NCBI GenBank assembly: GCA_022495995.1
Contig: JAFEMH010006921.1
Span: 44,499-108,498 of the forward strand
Direction: 5' to 3'
DNA: 64,000 bases
From: Adenophora triphylla var. japonica
Taxonomy: Eukaryota > Streptophyta > Magnoliopsida > Asterales > Campanulaceae
Part shown: positions 22,828 through 33,279 of the stretch, in pieces
Layout: every line of letters starts with the position of its first letter
Numbering within the stretch: the first letter of the stretch is position 1
Made by a program: the position numbers and the translations under genes
The notes under the pieces: model-generated
What the model saw: only the letters and a program-made list of their open reading frames with translations
Database searches by the model: none
What the model was told of the DNA's origin: nothing

Positions 22828-24769
22828 GCCACATACATGCCTATGCCACACATGCCTATGCCTATGCCACATACTATGCCTATACCACATGCTGCCACAT
22901 GCCTATGCCACATACACATGCCTATGCCACATGTACCACATGCCTATGCCACTATGCCACATGCCACATGCCACATACTATACCACATGCCACATGCATG
23001 CCACATGCCACATGCCTATGCCACATGCCACATGCCACATGCCACTATGCCATGCCTATGCCACATGCCTATGCCACATGCCACACATGCTTACACATGC
23101 CACATGCCACATGCCACATGCCACATGCCACATGCCTATGCCACTATGCCTATGCCACATACCACTATGCCATACTGCCACATGCCCTATGCCACCTGTA
23201 CCCACATGCCACATACCTTACTATGCCATACATGCCACATACACATACCTATGCCACCCACTGAACATGCACACATGCCTATGCCACATGCCACATACTT
23301 ACCTACTATGCCACATACCACACATGCCACATGCCTATGCCACATGCCACATGCCACATGCCATGCCACCATGCCTTACTACCTATGCACATGCACATAC
23401 CACTGTGCCACATGCCACATGCCACATGCCACTATGCACACCCTGTACTTTTTTTATGCACTGCATGCCACATGCCTATGCCACATGCTATACATACATG
23501 CCACTATGCCACATGCCACATACTTACATACCCACATGCCACATGCCTATGCCACATGCCACATGCCACATGCCTATGCCACATGCACATGCCCTATGCC
23601 TATACATGCCACATGCCACATGCCTATGCCACATGCCACATACCACATGCCTGTACCTATACCTATGCTATGCCACTATGCCACATGCCACACCCATGCC
23701 ACATACCACATGCCACATACCACATGCCACATGCCACATACCTATGCCCTATGCCACATACCACTGTGCCACATGCCACTATACCTTTATGCCACATGCC
23801 ACATGCCACACATCTTACATACCACCATGCCACATGCCACTGTACACACATGCCACACATGCACCTATGCCACATGCCACTATGCCTGTCATACCACATG
23901 CCACTTACATGCCACATGCCACTGTGCCACATGCCACATGCCACATGCCTATGCCACTATGCCACATGCCACATGCCACATACCACATGCCACATACACA
24001 TGCCACATACCACACCATACCACATACCTATGCCACATGCCACATGCCACATGCCTATGCCACATACCTATGGCACATGCCCTTATACCATGCCACATGC
24101 CTATGCCACATGCCTATACCTATGCCACATGCCATGGCACATGCCCACATACACATGCACATGCCACTATGCCACATGCCACCTATGCCACACTGTGCCA
24201 CATGCCTTACTATGCCACACATACCACATGCCTATGCCTATGCTATGCCACATGCCACTATGCCACATGCATACACATGCCACATGCCTACATGCCACAT
24301 GCCACATACACATGCCATGCCTATGCCACATGCCATGCCTATGCCTGCATGCATGCCACATGCCACATACACATACACATGCCACATGCCACATGCCACT
24401 ATGCCACATGCCTCATGCCACACATGCCACATGCCACATGCCTACATGCCCACATGCCACTATACCACATGCCACATATGCCTATGCCCACTATGCCACA
24501 TGCCACTATGCCATGCCTTTATGCCACATATGCCTGTGCCACATGCCACATGCCACCATGCCACATGCTGTGCCACATGCCCTTTGTGCCACTATGCCAC
24601 TATGCCACAATGCCACATGCTTACTATGCCCACATGCCTATGCCACTGTGCCATGCTATACCACATGCCACATGCCACTATACATGCCTACATGCCACAT
24701 GCCACATACCTATACCACATACCACATATGCCTATGCCACATACCACATACCACACATACCACATGCCC
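22828..24769. repeat. CCACATG/CCTATG composite satellite, ~1.9 kb
   Basis: A dense mixture of the heptamer CCACATG, the hexamer CCTATG and variants CCACTATG, CCACATAC. There is no stop codon in long stretches of all three + frames because a 7-base unit shifts frame each time and none of its frames contains TAA, TAG or TGA. The resulting His/Met/Cys/Pro/Thr/Ala polypeptides are compositional artefacts. The array runs directly into telomere-like TTTAGGG repeats. Confidence 0.95.
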
Positions 24770-24812
24770 TTAGGGTTTAGGGTTTAGGGTTAGGAGTTAG
24801 GGTTAGGGTTTA
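24770..24812. repeat. Degenerate interstitial telomeric repeat, array 1
   Basis: Six TTAGGGTTTAGGG-type units of the plant telomere heptamer, with one GGAGTTAGGG variant. Confidence 0.9.
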
Positions 24813-24845
24813 GACAACACTCTGGAGATTATTGTCTCATAAGTC
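24811..24845. repeat. 35 bp direct repeat next to telomeric DNA, copy 1
   Basis: TAGACAACACTCTGGAGATT plus ATTGTCTCATAAGTC. Identical copy at 25640-25674. Contains the dyad GACAA..TTGTC. Confidence 0.93.
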
Positions 24846-24883
24846 ATAACTAATTAAGATATCCGGTAAAATAAAGACCCACA

Positions 24884-25371
24884 TCATTCTTGCTGAGCCA
24901 CGACTGCACTCTCGGCCCCCGCCGTGCATGTCATCATCTACATCGTAAGCTTCAATGTTGACATCGTGAAGGGTTGTCTCCTCGCACTCATCAAGCTCCA
25001 TATACGTCTTCTGCGATGAAGGCTTAGGAGGCGGACACGCCTCCCAGGTCCTTGCGTTGCTCGGAAGTCGAGGAATCTGGGAAGTCGGCCAGAAATGGAT
25101 GTATAATTTGCCCCTCATGAATGGTCTTTGGTACATTGGCATCCCTTCGTCATTTATTGCCTTGAATTGATGCGGCTTAACAACTTCTCCAGGTTGGGAT
25201 TTGATGAGGAGGTACTTTGTTATCTAGATGAGTCAAGATAAATTGGAAGCCACATAATGCCTCGATGAGGGTCAGCGCGTGCTCAGCAAATATGTCATCA
25301 CCCTTTCGCTTGAACTTTGGGTGCTCTTTCTATTGTAGTACAAAGACTATGTCTCCGGTAAGAGTGTCGGG
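24884..25371 (-). pseudogene. DnaJ (type A HSP40) pseudogene, C-terminal part
   Basis: On the minus strand this reads as the substrate-binding C-terminal domain of plant ANJ1/DNAJA2-type co-chaperones. From 25371 downward: PDTLTGDIVFVLQ, then KEHPKFKRKGDDIFAEHALT, then LTEALCGFQF-like and IYQRPFMRGKLYIHF. Next come LPPKP-like sequence and MELDECEETTLHDVNIEAYD, then DDDMHGG and a stop at 24884 after a short AQQE-like end, which lost a canonical prenyl box. Frameshifts and stops occur near 25200 and in the tail. The upstream part of the same gene resumes at 25927. No introns were noted, so it may be retro-derived. Confidence 0.85.
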
Positions 25372-25372
25372 G

Positions 25373-25507
25373 TATAGGGTGTATAGGGTATAGGGTTTAG
25401 GGTTTAGGGTTTAGGGTTTTAGGGTTAGGGGTTAGGGTTTAGGGGTTAGGGTTGGGGTTAGGGTTTAGGGTTTAGGGTTAGGGTTTATGGTTTAGGGTTT
25501 AGGGGTT
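25373..25507. repeat. Degenerate interstitial telomeric repeat, array 2
   Basis: About 18 TTTAGGG-like units with GGGGTTAGGG and TATAGGG variants, inserted within the DnaJ pseudogene. Confidence 0.9.
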
Positions 25508-25639
25508 GATTAGGGATATAAGAATTGCAAGGGTTCTTGTAGCTATTCCCAAATTGGTAAATTGCATACAATTTTAAAATTTTTATCCAAAATAAAACAA
25601 AAACAAGATTAGTCCAAAATTAGGAAACTAACCAACTAT

Positions 25640-25674
25640 TAGACAACACTCTGGAGATTATTGTCTCATAAGTC
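25640..25674. repeat. 35 bp direct repeat, copy 2
   Basis: Identical to 24811-24845. It lies in the non-telomeric part of the insertion that splits the DnaJ pseudogene. Confidence 0.93.
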
Positions 25675-25926
25675 GAACCCAGTTCGGACCCAGGACGGGA
25701 AGGAGAGAATTGAAATGTGGAATTACTGAAATTAAAGATGAAATAGCACCAGGGTAAGAGCGGCTCGATATTTGTTTTTGCAAATTCAATTGCTGGAGAG
25801 AGATAGAGAGAGAGAGGATGGGAGTGAGGGATTTAGAGGCTAGGTGTCTGATTAATTTGGTTTGAAAGTTTGAATTGGATTATCTGCTTGTTGTTCGTTC
25901 GGAAATTTTGAAATTTTAAATGAGCG

Positions 25927-26072
25927 CCAGTAAGAGTGTCGGGAGCTTCATCGGCTTCTCACAGGAATGTAATTTTCTGTCCATTTTGCATACCCTTCTC
26001 CACAACCACTTCCAAGACCTTCTTCTCTGTACAACCATTTCGCCCTTGCATTGTGGGCGGCGGTCTTTCTCC
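25927..26072 (-). pseudogene. DnaJ (type A HSP40) pseudogene, upstream part
   Basis: Minus strand, from 26070 downward: PQCKGEMVVQ (last zinc-finger CxxCxG-like motif of type A DnaJ), a frame change, KKVLEVVVEKGMQNGQKITF, then EADEAPDTLTG. The final residues are repeated at the start of the other part (25355-25371 versus 25927-25943, 16 of 17 bases), so a ~555 bp insertion split the gene and duplicated the junction. It begins within the CACTA subterminal region. Confidence 0.85.
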
Positions 26073-26097
26073 TGGAAATTTTGAATTTTTTTTATTA

Positions 26098-26470
26098 AAC
26101 ACCGACGGAATATTTCCGTCGCTGATAAATAAAAAATTATTAAATTATCAGCGGCGGAAATATTCCGTCGGTGTTTATTAAAAAAAAAAAAAAACCATTT
26201 AATTTCACCGGCGGAATAATTCCGTCGCTGTTAAAGATTTAGCGGCGGAATTTTCCGTCGGTAAATCAACCGCCAAATTAGCGGCGGAAATAAACGAATA
26301 TTCGAGGAATATTCTTTTCAGCGGCGGAATTTAGCGGCGGAATTAAATTCCGTCGCTAAATTTGACGCCAAAATAATTCCGACGCTAAATACTATATTCC
26401 GTCGCTAAATAGCGACGGAATCTCTCCGTCGCTGTTTTTTCCGTCGCTAAATGACCTGTTTCTGGTAGTG
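26098..26470. repeat. CACTA right subterminal repeats, outer block, with terminus
   Basis: Alternating ACCGACGGAATATTTCCGTC, AGCGGCGGAAAT and similar motifs in both orientations, ending CGCTAAATGACCTGTTTCTG and GTAGTG at 26470. Confidence 0.92.
26441..26470. repeat. CACTA right terminal inverted repeat
   Basis: Reverse complement reads CACTACCAGAAACAGGTCAT then TTAGCGACGG; 28 of 30 positions match the left terminus. Confidence 0.93.
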
Positions 26471-26529
26471 TCTATCCAATCGCATTTTGAATTGTGTTAA
26501 TAGCACAAATCTGCCTAAGCCTATTTTTC

Positions 26530-26785
26530 AACCGCGCGGTCTACCACACTTTACCATTTGCGGTCGACCACACCATTTTTTACTACTAAGCTTTTACACT
26601 TAGAAACTTCCGATGTGCATTTTACTAAGCTTGAAAGTTGGTCACACTTTCACCCTAAGTAAGCCAAGGTTGAATTTTTGAAAAGAGTAAAAAAATTTTA
26701 TACAGCTATTCACCCCCCCCTCTAGTTGTTTTCATACTCTTGTTACACCTTTGGGACCAACATTGATGCTTATCAGATTAGCCTT
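26530..26785 (+). mobile_element. Possible Copia LTR 3' end with decayed primer-binding site
   Basis: CTATTCACCCCCCCCTCTAG is the hallmark near the 3' end of many plant Copia LTRs. The sequence then reaches GGGACCAACA and TTGATGCTTATCAGATTAGC, which looks like a disrupted TTGGTATCAGAGC methionine-tRNA binding site. No coding part follows, so this is a solo or deleted relic. Tentative. Confidence 0.4.
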
Positions 26786-27417
26786 TAGGCCTTCAACATG
26801 GTATACATTGTGCAATTTTGGGAGACCCTTAACATATAATCTAAATATATTTACATAAATAAATGCTATTTACATATTTAACAATGTCCTTTTCCAAATA
26901 GGACAATATAAATCTTTGCAAGAAAGTCATAAAATTCTCTTACCAAATATATCAATTGGAATCGAATTAGGAAACAAAATATTTCCTAATATCTCACTCT
27001 TTCAAATTTTTCTCGTCTCCAGTTACACCGATTGTTGTAATTTCAAATTATTTGAGATTACAACAATTGTCTGGTTGTGTTTTTTATTATTATTTCATTT
27101 GATTTGTTGTTTTTAAGTGTGTTTGTTTGTTTTCCTCTATTTGTTGAGGATCTTTTTGTTTTCCTCCTTGTTTAGAGCATCTTCAATTCTCTCTTTGTTG
27201 AAAGCTTTTGTTTGTTGTTAGTAATGTTTCTTGTTGCAATGATTGAGATTCTTGGTTGGGCATATATTGCTTACCTAAGTGTTTTAATTTTTCGTCTCCT
27301 CAAAGTTATTTTTTTTTTCGTGTGCTAATTATTTGAATGCCCATTTTGGGCAGTGTCCAAGTTCTACTTGAAAAAACATTTGTGCGTCTCAAATCATTTT
27401 TTGTCAAGACATTAAAT

Positions 27418-27418
<1 letters not shown>
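26786..27418. other. AT-rich sequence without recognised features
   Basis: Short ORFs only. A small dyad (GTAATTTCAAATTATTTGAG / ATTAC) at 27037-27063. Nothing else identified. Confidence 0.4.

Positions 27419-27450
<32 letters not shown>
27419..27450. repeat. (TA)n microsatellite at a MITE insertion site
   Basis: Sixteen TA units immediately left of a Stowaway-like MITE, which targets TA. Confidence 0.95.
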
Positions 27451-27453
<3 letters not shown>

Positions 27454-27703
27454 TCTTCGTCTCATTTCAAATTGCAAAAATATTGTCATTTATGGGAATA
27501 CAATATTAATGTGATATAAGTATGAATATTGGAATAAAGATTATTAGTGGGGTAGGAAATATTAACTTGGTTGATTGGAGTGAGTATAACAAATGAATCC
27601 TATTGATTGAAAAATATTAAATTTTCATTGTTTAGCTTTTGCAATTTTTAAGTGGGGCAATTAAGATGACAAATTTCGCAATCTGAAAAATAAGACGGAG
27701 AAA
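27451..27703. mobile_element. Stowaway-like MITE
   Basis: Left TTCTCTTCGTCTCATTTCAA and right end reading, inverted, GTTTCTCCGTCTTATTTTTC; flanked by TA on both sides. Inner arms share ATTGCAAAAAT / TTGCAATTTTTA. No coding capacity. Confidence 0.6.
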
Positions 27704-28707
27704 CTATATAACCTACATAGGTAATAAGTATAAATTTATGATTAACATTTATCAACCAAAATATTGGATTATTTCTTAACGAATAATGCTATACATTCAT
27801 GTAATAAGGGTTGTGATGATGCATGAATCATCCGGATCATTCCTATTCCATCTGTAGTTTGTAATCCAGCTACTTAGACTTGAAAACATTAACAAACAAC
27901 TAGCCGGGATGATCTGCGGCTAAAACCCTACGATATGATGATGAGATATAGAGTATGAGAGTGTTAAACTGTAATGAAACAAGTATATCTCAATAGCCAA
28001 AATGACGTCACATTTCTCTGTTGAAGGTGAATTGATATTTATAGTGTTATTATTGGATGCTTATGAATCTCGTATATCATGAAGGGAAATTAGGTGTAAC
28101 TGTTTACGAGAATGTAGCAGTCGATTACTAATGGTGACATGGGTTTATGCACGTGTAGTTTGGTCGAAGTCGAATTGAATTCGTGCCTTGTTCAGGCAAA
28201 GATAATGCAAGGGGTATATCGTGAGTTGAACGAAGCTAGGTCGGGACCAAGGAAAGTCGGACCATAGGCTTGGTCAACTGATATATCTCGACGAGTATAT
28301 GTAATTTAGGGATGCTTTGATGGCCCTTTTCGCTTGATGGACCTTTGGGCCTGTTTTTTAATGTAGGGCCAGCCGGTTGGGCTTAGCCCGTCACTTTTAT
28401 TCCGTTAAGTGCCCCGTAACTTTCTAGCTCGACTTGTCGGGTAGAAAGTTATGATAAAAAAATTAATATGGGATGTAGGAAGCGTTTACAGCTCGACTCG
28501 TAAGATGTAGATCGTTACTCGATGTTTGACCTTTGACTGTTTGATGAGCTGTCTTCTATACGTCGTAATTTCCGCACTTAGTGGTACGGATTCTATCGAT
28601 TTGACATTCCTCTTGGGAACTGGCATGGGCATTTAATTCGGCCAATTATTTGACAATTATCCAACCGTTATCCAATCCTTTCCAATTCATGTAAGGAATA
28701 AAGGAGG
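27704..28707. other. Upstream region or LTR of a PF04195-type element
   Basis: About 1 kb without ORFs, ending in a promoter-like segment. Its position before a TATA box and TE-type coding sequence suggests an LTR or promoter, but its ends were not defined. Confidence 0.35.
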
Positions 28708-28716
28708 TATAAAAGG
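28708..28716 (+). promoter_or_regulatory. TATA box
   Basis: TATAAAAGG about 200 bp upstream of the ATG at 28915. A CAGGTACTTC sequence at ~28855 could be a 5' splice site. Confidence 0.5.
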
Positions 28717-28914
28717 AGAAAAATAATCCTTTCCAAACATTACCATCTCAGAATCCTTAAGCACTTGGCAGAGAACAAAAGCAAGGAAAATTGTCTTCGG
28801 TGACAGAGCTTACTTGTCCTGTATTAAAGCATCCTTCTTTCTCTTCGAAAACTCCAGGTACTTCTCAATTTTGCTTATTACGGCTAGATTTTGAAGCTTT
28901 TCTTTATTTCCGCC

Positions 28915-29302
28915 ATGGCTATGGTGTTAGGTTATGAGATGAGGGAAAGGTATGGGTATAACTATATAAACCTTAGGGTATACAAAAGGGTAGATGGTCC
29001 TGGGAGAGAATTGTCCTTAGCAGAGCGTATTAATGTCTTAACTAAGTGGAGTTTGTTTTTTTGGTGAGATTGGGTTTCCTGCTGATGAGAGTATGGGGGA
29101 CATGGCTGTTGATGACCCATGGGTTGTCTGCCTCTGTCTTTTTAACAAATTCATCGACCATCTAATTATCTTTTACATTAAGTCAAATAAGCCTCCTTTT
29201 CCTCGTCAGAGGCTTGCTTTCCCAGGAGAATCTAGGTGGCCTATAGGTAGTTTGTCTCCCTCTTCTTATAGGACTGATTCCTCTGTTCTTTGTCTTCTGT
29301 AG
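28915..29302 (+). pseudogene. Small ORF of unknown function with one frameshift
   Basis: ATG in a good context (CGCCATGGC). The first 50 residues (MAMVLGYEMRERYGYNYINL onward) stop at 29067 after a T-run (GTTTGTTTTTTT). One base less in that run would join it to a downstream open frame (GFPADESMGDMAVDDPWVV onward) ending at 29302, only two bases before the next ATG. No family recognised. It probably belongs to the transposon whose next gene is at 29305. Confidence 0.4.
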
Positions 29303-29304
29303 AA

Positions 29305-29630
29305 ATGGCAGAGAACGACCTGAATGCAGGCACCAGCCAGAGTGAAGCGTCGACCTCCACCACATCAAGAATTATGGATCGATTTTATTCCACAGTGGTC
29401 GCAGGTCGGAATAAAAGGGGGTATGTGGCTCTTAAGCCCCAGGTCGGCAGGAGGTCAACTGAATCTCCCATTAGAATACAAGCACTTTGAGGTGTCCATT
29501 GAGGACTTAAAGTTAACCCACTTCACCGAGAGATAAAGGAAAGCCCAGTCTTGGTTGCATTGGGCTCTTAATTTGAGTAGGGTGGCCTTTTACTATGGAA
29601 AATTTGAGGTAGGGTTGAGGCTTCCCTTCG
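29305..29630 (+). pseudogene. PF04195-like ('putative gypsy-type transposon') gene, 5' part
   Basis: Begins MAENDLNAGTSQSEASTSTT. After a frame change it reads LPLEYKHFEVSIEDLKLTHF, a stop, then LSRVAFYYGKFEVGLRLPFV. The last block matches the conserved start of the PF04195 domain (LYxxxFxxGLRLPLHPFV). The gene is cut at 29630 by the LTR of element A; the remainder should lie right of the window. Confidence 0.5.
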
Positions 29631-31758
29631 TGTAAGTACCCAAATTCGGATCGTCAAAATCCATTAAAAGTTAACCGGAATTCGTTAACTGGCCCGCTCC
29701 AGGTTAACAGGAACCCGTTAAGCTCCCCGCTCTCAAGCCAACGAGACGTCTCGGGACTGCCCCGTGCATCCCAACGTCAAAGCGTACTCAACACACGTCG
29801 TCGCACGTAAAAGTAAAGCTTTTCCTAAAAAAAGCACTTTTCGGCACTTTCCGGTAGCGTTTCGGACATTTTCGGACAGTTATTTAAAAAATAGACAAAA
29901 CCGGGGATAATGGCACGAAATCCCATAAACCTGGTGAGTCACAGGACACGTGGCACACATGCCACAGCTCCCTTGTCAACCTCAATCAGATTTCAGTGTG
30001 AAAAGACTAAAATACCCCTGGTATGCAGTCCAAGTCCGACCGAACTCTTTTGCAGAGAATCCAGAATTGCCAGCAAGTCCCTCCAGTTTCCAAAGTTTCA
30101 CAAAACCCCCTGGAATTCAGCCTAAGTCCGTCTGAACTCTTTTGCAAAATTCACCTATAAATACAGAGGTCTGTTAACACACAAAAAAAGAGAAAACTTA
30201 CTCCCTTTTCTCTCCAAGCCACGACCCAAACCAGTTTTCACCCCTTTCGAGCCCCGTTTTGCCTCGATTTGCGTGAAAACTCCGCGTTTCAACCAAACAC
30301 GAACCAAAACACCTCGAAAAACCGTTCCAAATACCTTTTCGTATCCCGTATACGCCTCCTGAGTCAAAAGAGTCAACCCCTAGCCATAGGTAACACTCTC
30401 ACTCCCTAAACTCTCGTTCCGTCTTGGTTTACGCGCCAATCGCTACAACCATTTTGGACGAACGTTGTCGAAATGTAGACATCACCGTCTAACGGGGTTC
30501 GATACGTTTTAGTCCTTAATCCTCTTCTCTTCCCGTAAGAGAAGTAATCTCGGGTTAAAACGGCGTTCCGGCCCCGTTCCGTTAATTTTATGTCATTTAC
30601 AATTTTTGATCGTTTGATCTGTCGAACGTCATTTACTTTCATGTCATTTACAATTCCGGATCATTTGATCCGTCGATCGTCATTTACTTTTACGCAAATT
30701 TACAATTTCGAGCTGTTTGGCTCGTTGAACGCACTTTACAATTTCGGGTCATTTGATTTCGTCGATACCGCACTTTAAATACTGTGATTTACGAGTCCGA
30801 GCCGTTTGGCTCGTGATAGTATTTACTTTTCAAAAGTCTGAGTCTCAAAAACGATTCGTTGATTTCATATCATTTAATGCTTTTTTTCCGTAAAATCGCT
30901 AACAATGTAATGCCCGGTTCAAAACCGGAGTTTGACATTCGAACTCTCTTTCAAAACGCGCGAAATGACGTTTGGCATCTAAACGATCATCTTCAAACTT
31001 AAAAGCCGACATTTGACATTCAAATTTCATTTAATGCTTTTTTCCCTTAAAATCGCTAACAATGACATGCCCGGTTCAAAACCGGAGTTCGACATTCGAA
31101 CTCTCTTTCAAAAAATGCGCGAAATGAAGTTTGGCATCCAAACGATCATCTTCAAACTCAAAATTCGATGTTTGACATTCAAACGCTCTTTTTCTTAAAA
31201 GTCAACATTTGACACTTAAAAAAAGATCAAAATCAGCATTCGCGCCAGTTTTCCTAAAAAACTCCAAAACCGACATTTGTCATTCAAACGCTCGCCTTTT
31301 CAAGAAGAATCACAAAAATCAACGTTTGACATTCAAACCAAGATTAAGCTTGTCATTCAAGACCCCATTTTCAAAATGCAAACACACACACACACACGCG
31401 CGCGCACATTTCCGAGAAAGGTAGAAAGACTCGTCATACGAGGCATTTCGGGTGATCTCAAAATACTCTTCCCGAAACGTAACGTGACCTCCGAACCTAA
31501 CAATCTCTGGTACTCAAAAAAGCCTTTTCCTCGTTTTTTCTATCAATAAAAATGACACCCCTTTTCAAAGCCTTTTTCTAAGTTTTTGCTACCAATAAAA
31601 ACGACACCATTTTCCACTAAAGCCGTTTTTCAACGTTTGGGCTCAAAATACAAAACCGCGTGGCGACTCCTCTCCTTCCCGAAAACGAGGTCTCAGACAC
31701 CAACCCTCCGCGAAAGACAACCGCCTTTTTTCCGCGCGTGAAAATTCGGGTAATTTCA
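29631..31758 (+). repeat. Element A 5' LTR
   Basis: 2,128 bp, TGTAAGTACC to GGGTAATTTCA, ending two bases before the primer-binding site. It contains a TATA box, a leader-like pyrimidine tract, and internal tandem motifs: TCATTTACAATTT..GATC units at 30590-30830 and GACATTTGACATTCAAAC units at 30925-31350. It also has a CA/CG dinucleotide run at 31380-31406. Start and end were set by comparison with element B, which opens TGTAAGTGCTCC. Confidence 0.75.
30156..30163 (+). promoter_or_regulatory. TATA box in element A LTR
   Basis: TATAAATA followed ~30 bp later by TCTGTTAACACAC, a plausible RNA start. Confidence 0.6.
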
Positions 31759-31760
31759 GT

Positions 31761-31779
31761 TGGCGACTCCGCTGGGGAC
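31761..31779 (+). promoter_or_regulatory. Primer-binding site of element A
   Basis: TGGCGACTCCGCTGGGGAC, two bases after the LTR. The same 19-mer follows the LTR of element B at 50216. This sequence is typical of Tat/Ogre elements (reported primer tRNA-Arg). Confidence 0.85.
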
Positions 31780-33076
31780 CTGGATACTTTTTCAAAACTA
31801 CCGTTGTTTTCAAAAAGCCTTATGTGGGTCAAACTTTCGTTTACCCTTCCTCGTTTTTTGTGTGCGTGTGTTGTTCAAAACCTCGAACGGTTTTTTTCAA
31901 AAGGTGTTGCATTATCGTCTTTTTCAAAAATCATAACATGTTCGTGCATTCCCGTTCATACTTGATTTTCAAGTTACATTTTGAACTGCGCATAAAATTC
32001 TTTAAGACACATTCTGAAAAATCTCTATTTTACTCAGAAAAAGAATTTTAGTGACCGCACACTACTCGCACTTGCTGCCTCGATACACCGCACTTCACGT
32101 GCACTTGCTGCCTTGGTACACTGTACACTACGACCCGTAACCCGAGATGACCGTTCAGTTGCAGCTCGGCTGGTCTGCCAGACACCTTTCGAGCGCGCAC
32201 GGGGTCGTCCCAAATAGCCCATCCTAGCCCGTGTAAGCCATGCACTCTTTGTGTCACACTTCGTCTAAGACCCCGGTTGGTTTTTGGCTTAGTACGTGTC
32301 ATAAAGCCCAAGTGTATGTTTTTTACGCCGGGTTCCGTCACGAGTCATGCTCGAAAGATTGAGACCGAAGGTCGTTCCCGACCCAAAGTCTTGAGCTTTT
32401 CAGTCTTGACTTTGACGCGGAGCTCTGCCGAAAAATATACCCGAAGGTTCAATGTGACACCGTGTCACCAAACCCTCACCGTATGCACCGTGCCAGCCAC
32501 AACTTGGCCAACGCCGAAAGCTAAGACCCCTCGCGCAAGCGAGTCAGGAGAGGTCATGCCAAAATTTTGGCACGATCCCCGCCTTAACTTAAGGACGTTG
32601 ACTTCGACTGTGGCCCGCGTGTCACATATGTTGGAAGTTTGCATGATCAGCTAGCCTTAAGTTCACTTTTTCCTTTGTCGGTGGAACTCGCTTGCCTTAT
32701 AGGACCCTCGCTCGGGATTGTCTGTCCCGAGAAGATGATCTACAAATGGAAACGAGGGGCTTATAAACGTAGTGACGAGATCCACTGATTAGAGCCTTTA
32801 GGTTAGTTGCGAAAAAGAAGACACGATCTTTTCCAACCGATTAGGACTCTGAGAAAATGCATTTTAAGTAAACATTAATCGGTAACTGCACATTGCACAA
32901 GCCCGAAACCCTGAGCCAAATACCCTTTCCGAAGCCTAAACCCTGCCTTTTGTTCCCTGCAGCGAGCAGAAAGTGGTTCAGAATTCCGGGTCAGCGCCTC
33001 GCCAGAGTCACAAGCATTCTGGCGGCGTCGAGACGGCTCTTCGGTTCCCTCAGTTCCCTCAGCCAGAATATCTGAC
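31780..33076 (+). other. Element A untranslated leader
   Basis: 1.3 kb between the primer-binding site and the gag ATG, with no convincing long ORF. CACTTGCTGCCTCGATACAC and CACTTGCTGCCTTGGTACAC form a short direct repeat near 32070-32120. Its general design parallels the leader of element B (50235-51663), including the shared GAGTAAAATAGAGATTTTT-type segment read on the minus strand. Confidence 0.6.
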
Positions 33077-33279
33077 ATGTCTAGCTCACCGAGAAATAGT
33101 GACGGGGACGGACCCCCACCACCGGTAATGGATATGACATTGGAAGAAGCCATCCGGGCTTGTGAGGTTCACAAGAGGCAGAAAGAAGATCAGCAGAATT
33201 TCGTGGTATAGCTTCTGAATGAGCGAGGTAAAGCAGCTATCCCCCAGTCAGACGGTACTTTCATTATAATCGAGGATGA
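33077..33279 (+). pseudogene. Element A gag, N-terminal part
   Basis: ATG at 33077 (MSSSPRNSDGDGPPPP), a helical TLEEAIRACEVHKRQKEDQQ segment, then a TAG at 33209 where the frame continues unchanged. The frame runs into GATGA at 33275-33279, the target site of element C, and resumes in the same phase after 41246. Confidence 0.75.

Noticed and set aside
22778..24787. Long overlapping ORFs of 480-669 codons
   Set aside because: They are translations of a 6-7 bp satellite that lacks stop codons in any + frame; composition, not genes.
24770..25507. Chromosome end
   Set aside because: The TTTAGGG-like units are few, degenerate and flanked on both sides by other sequence; they are interstitial.
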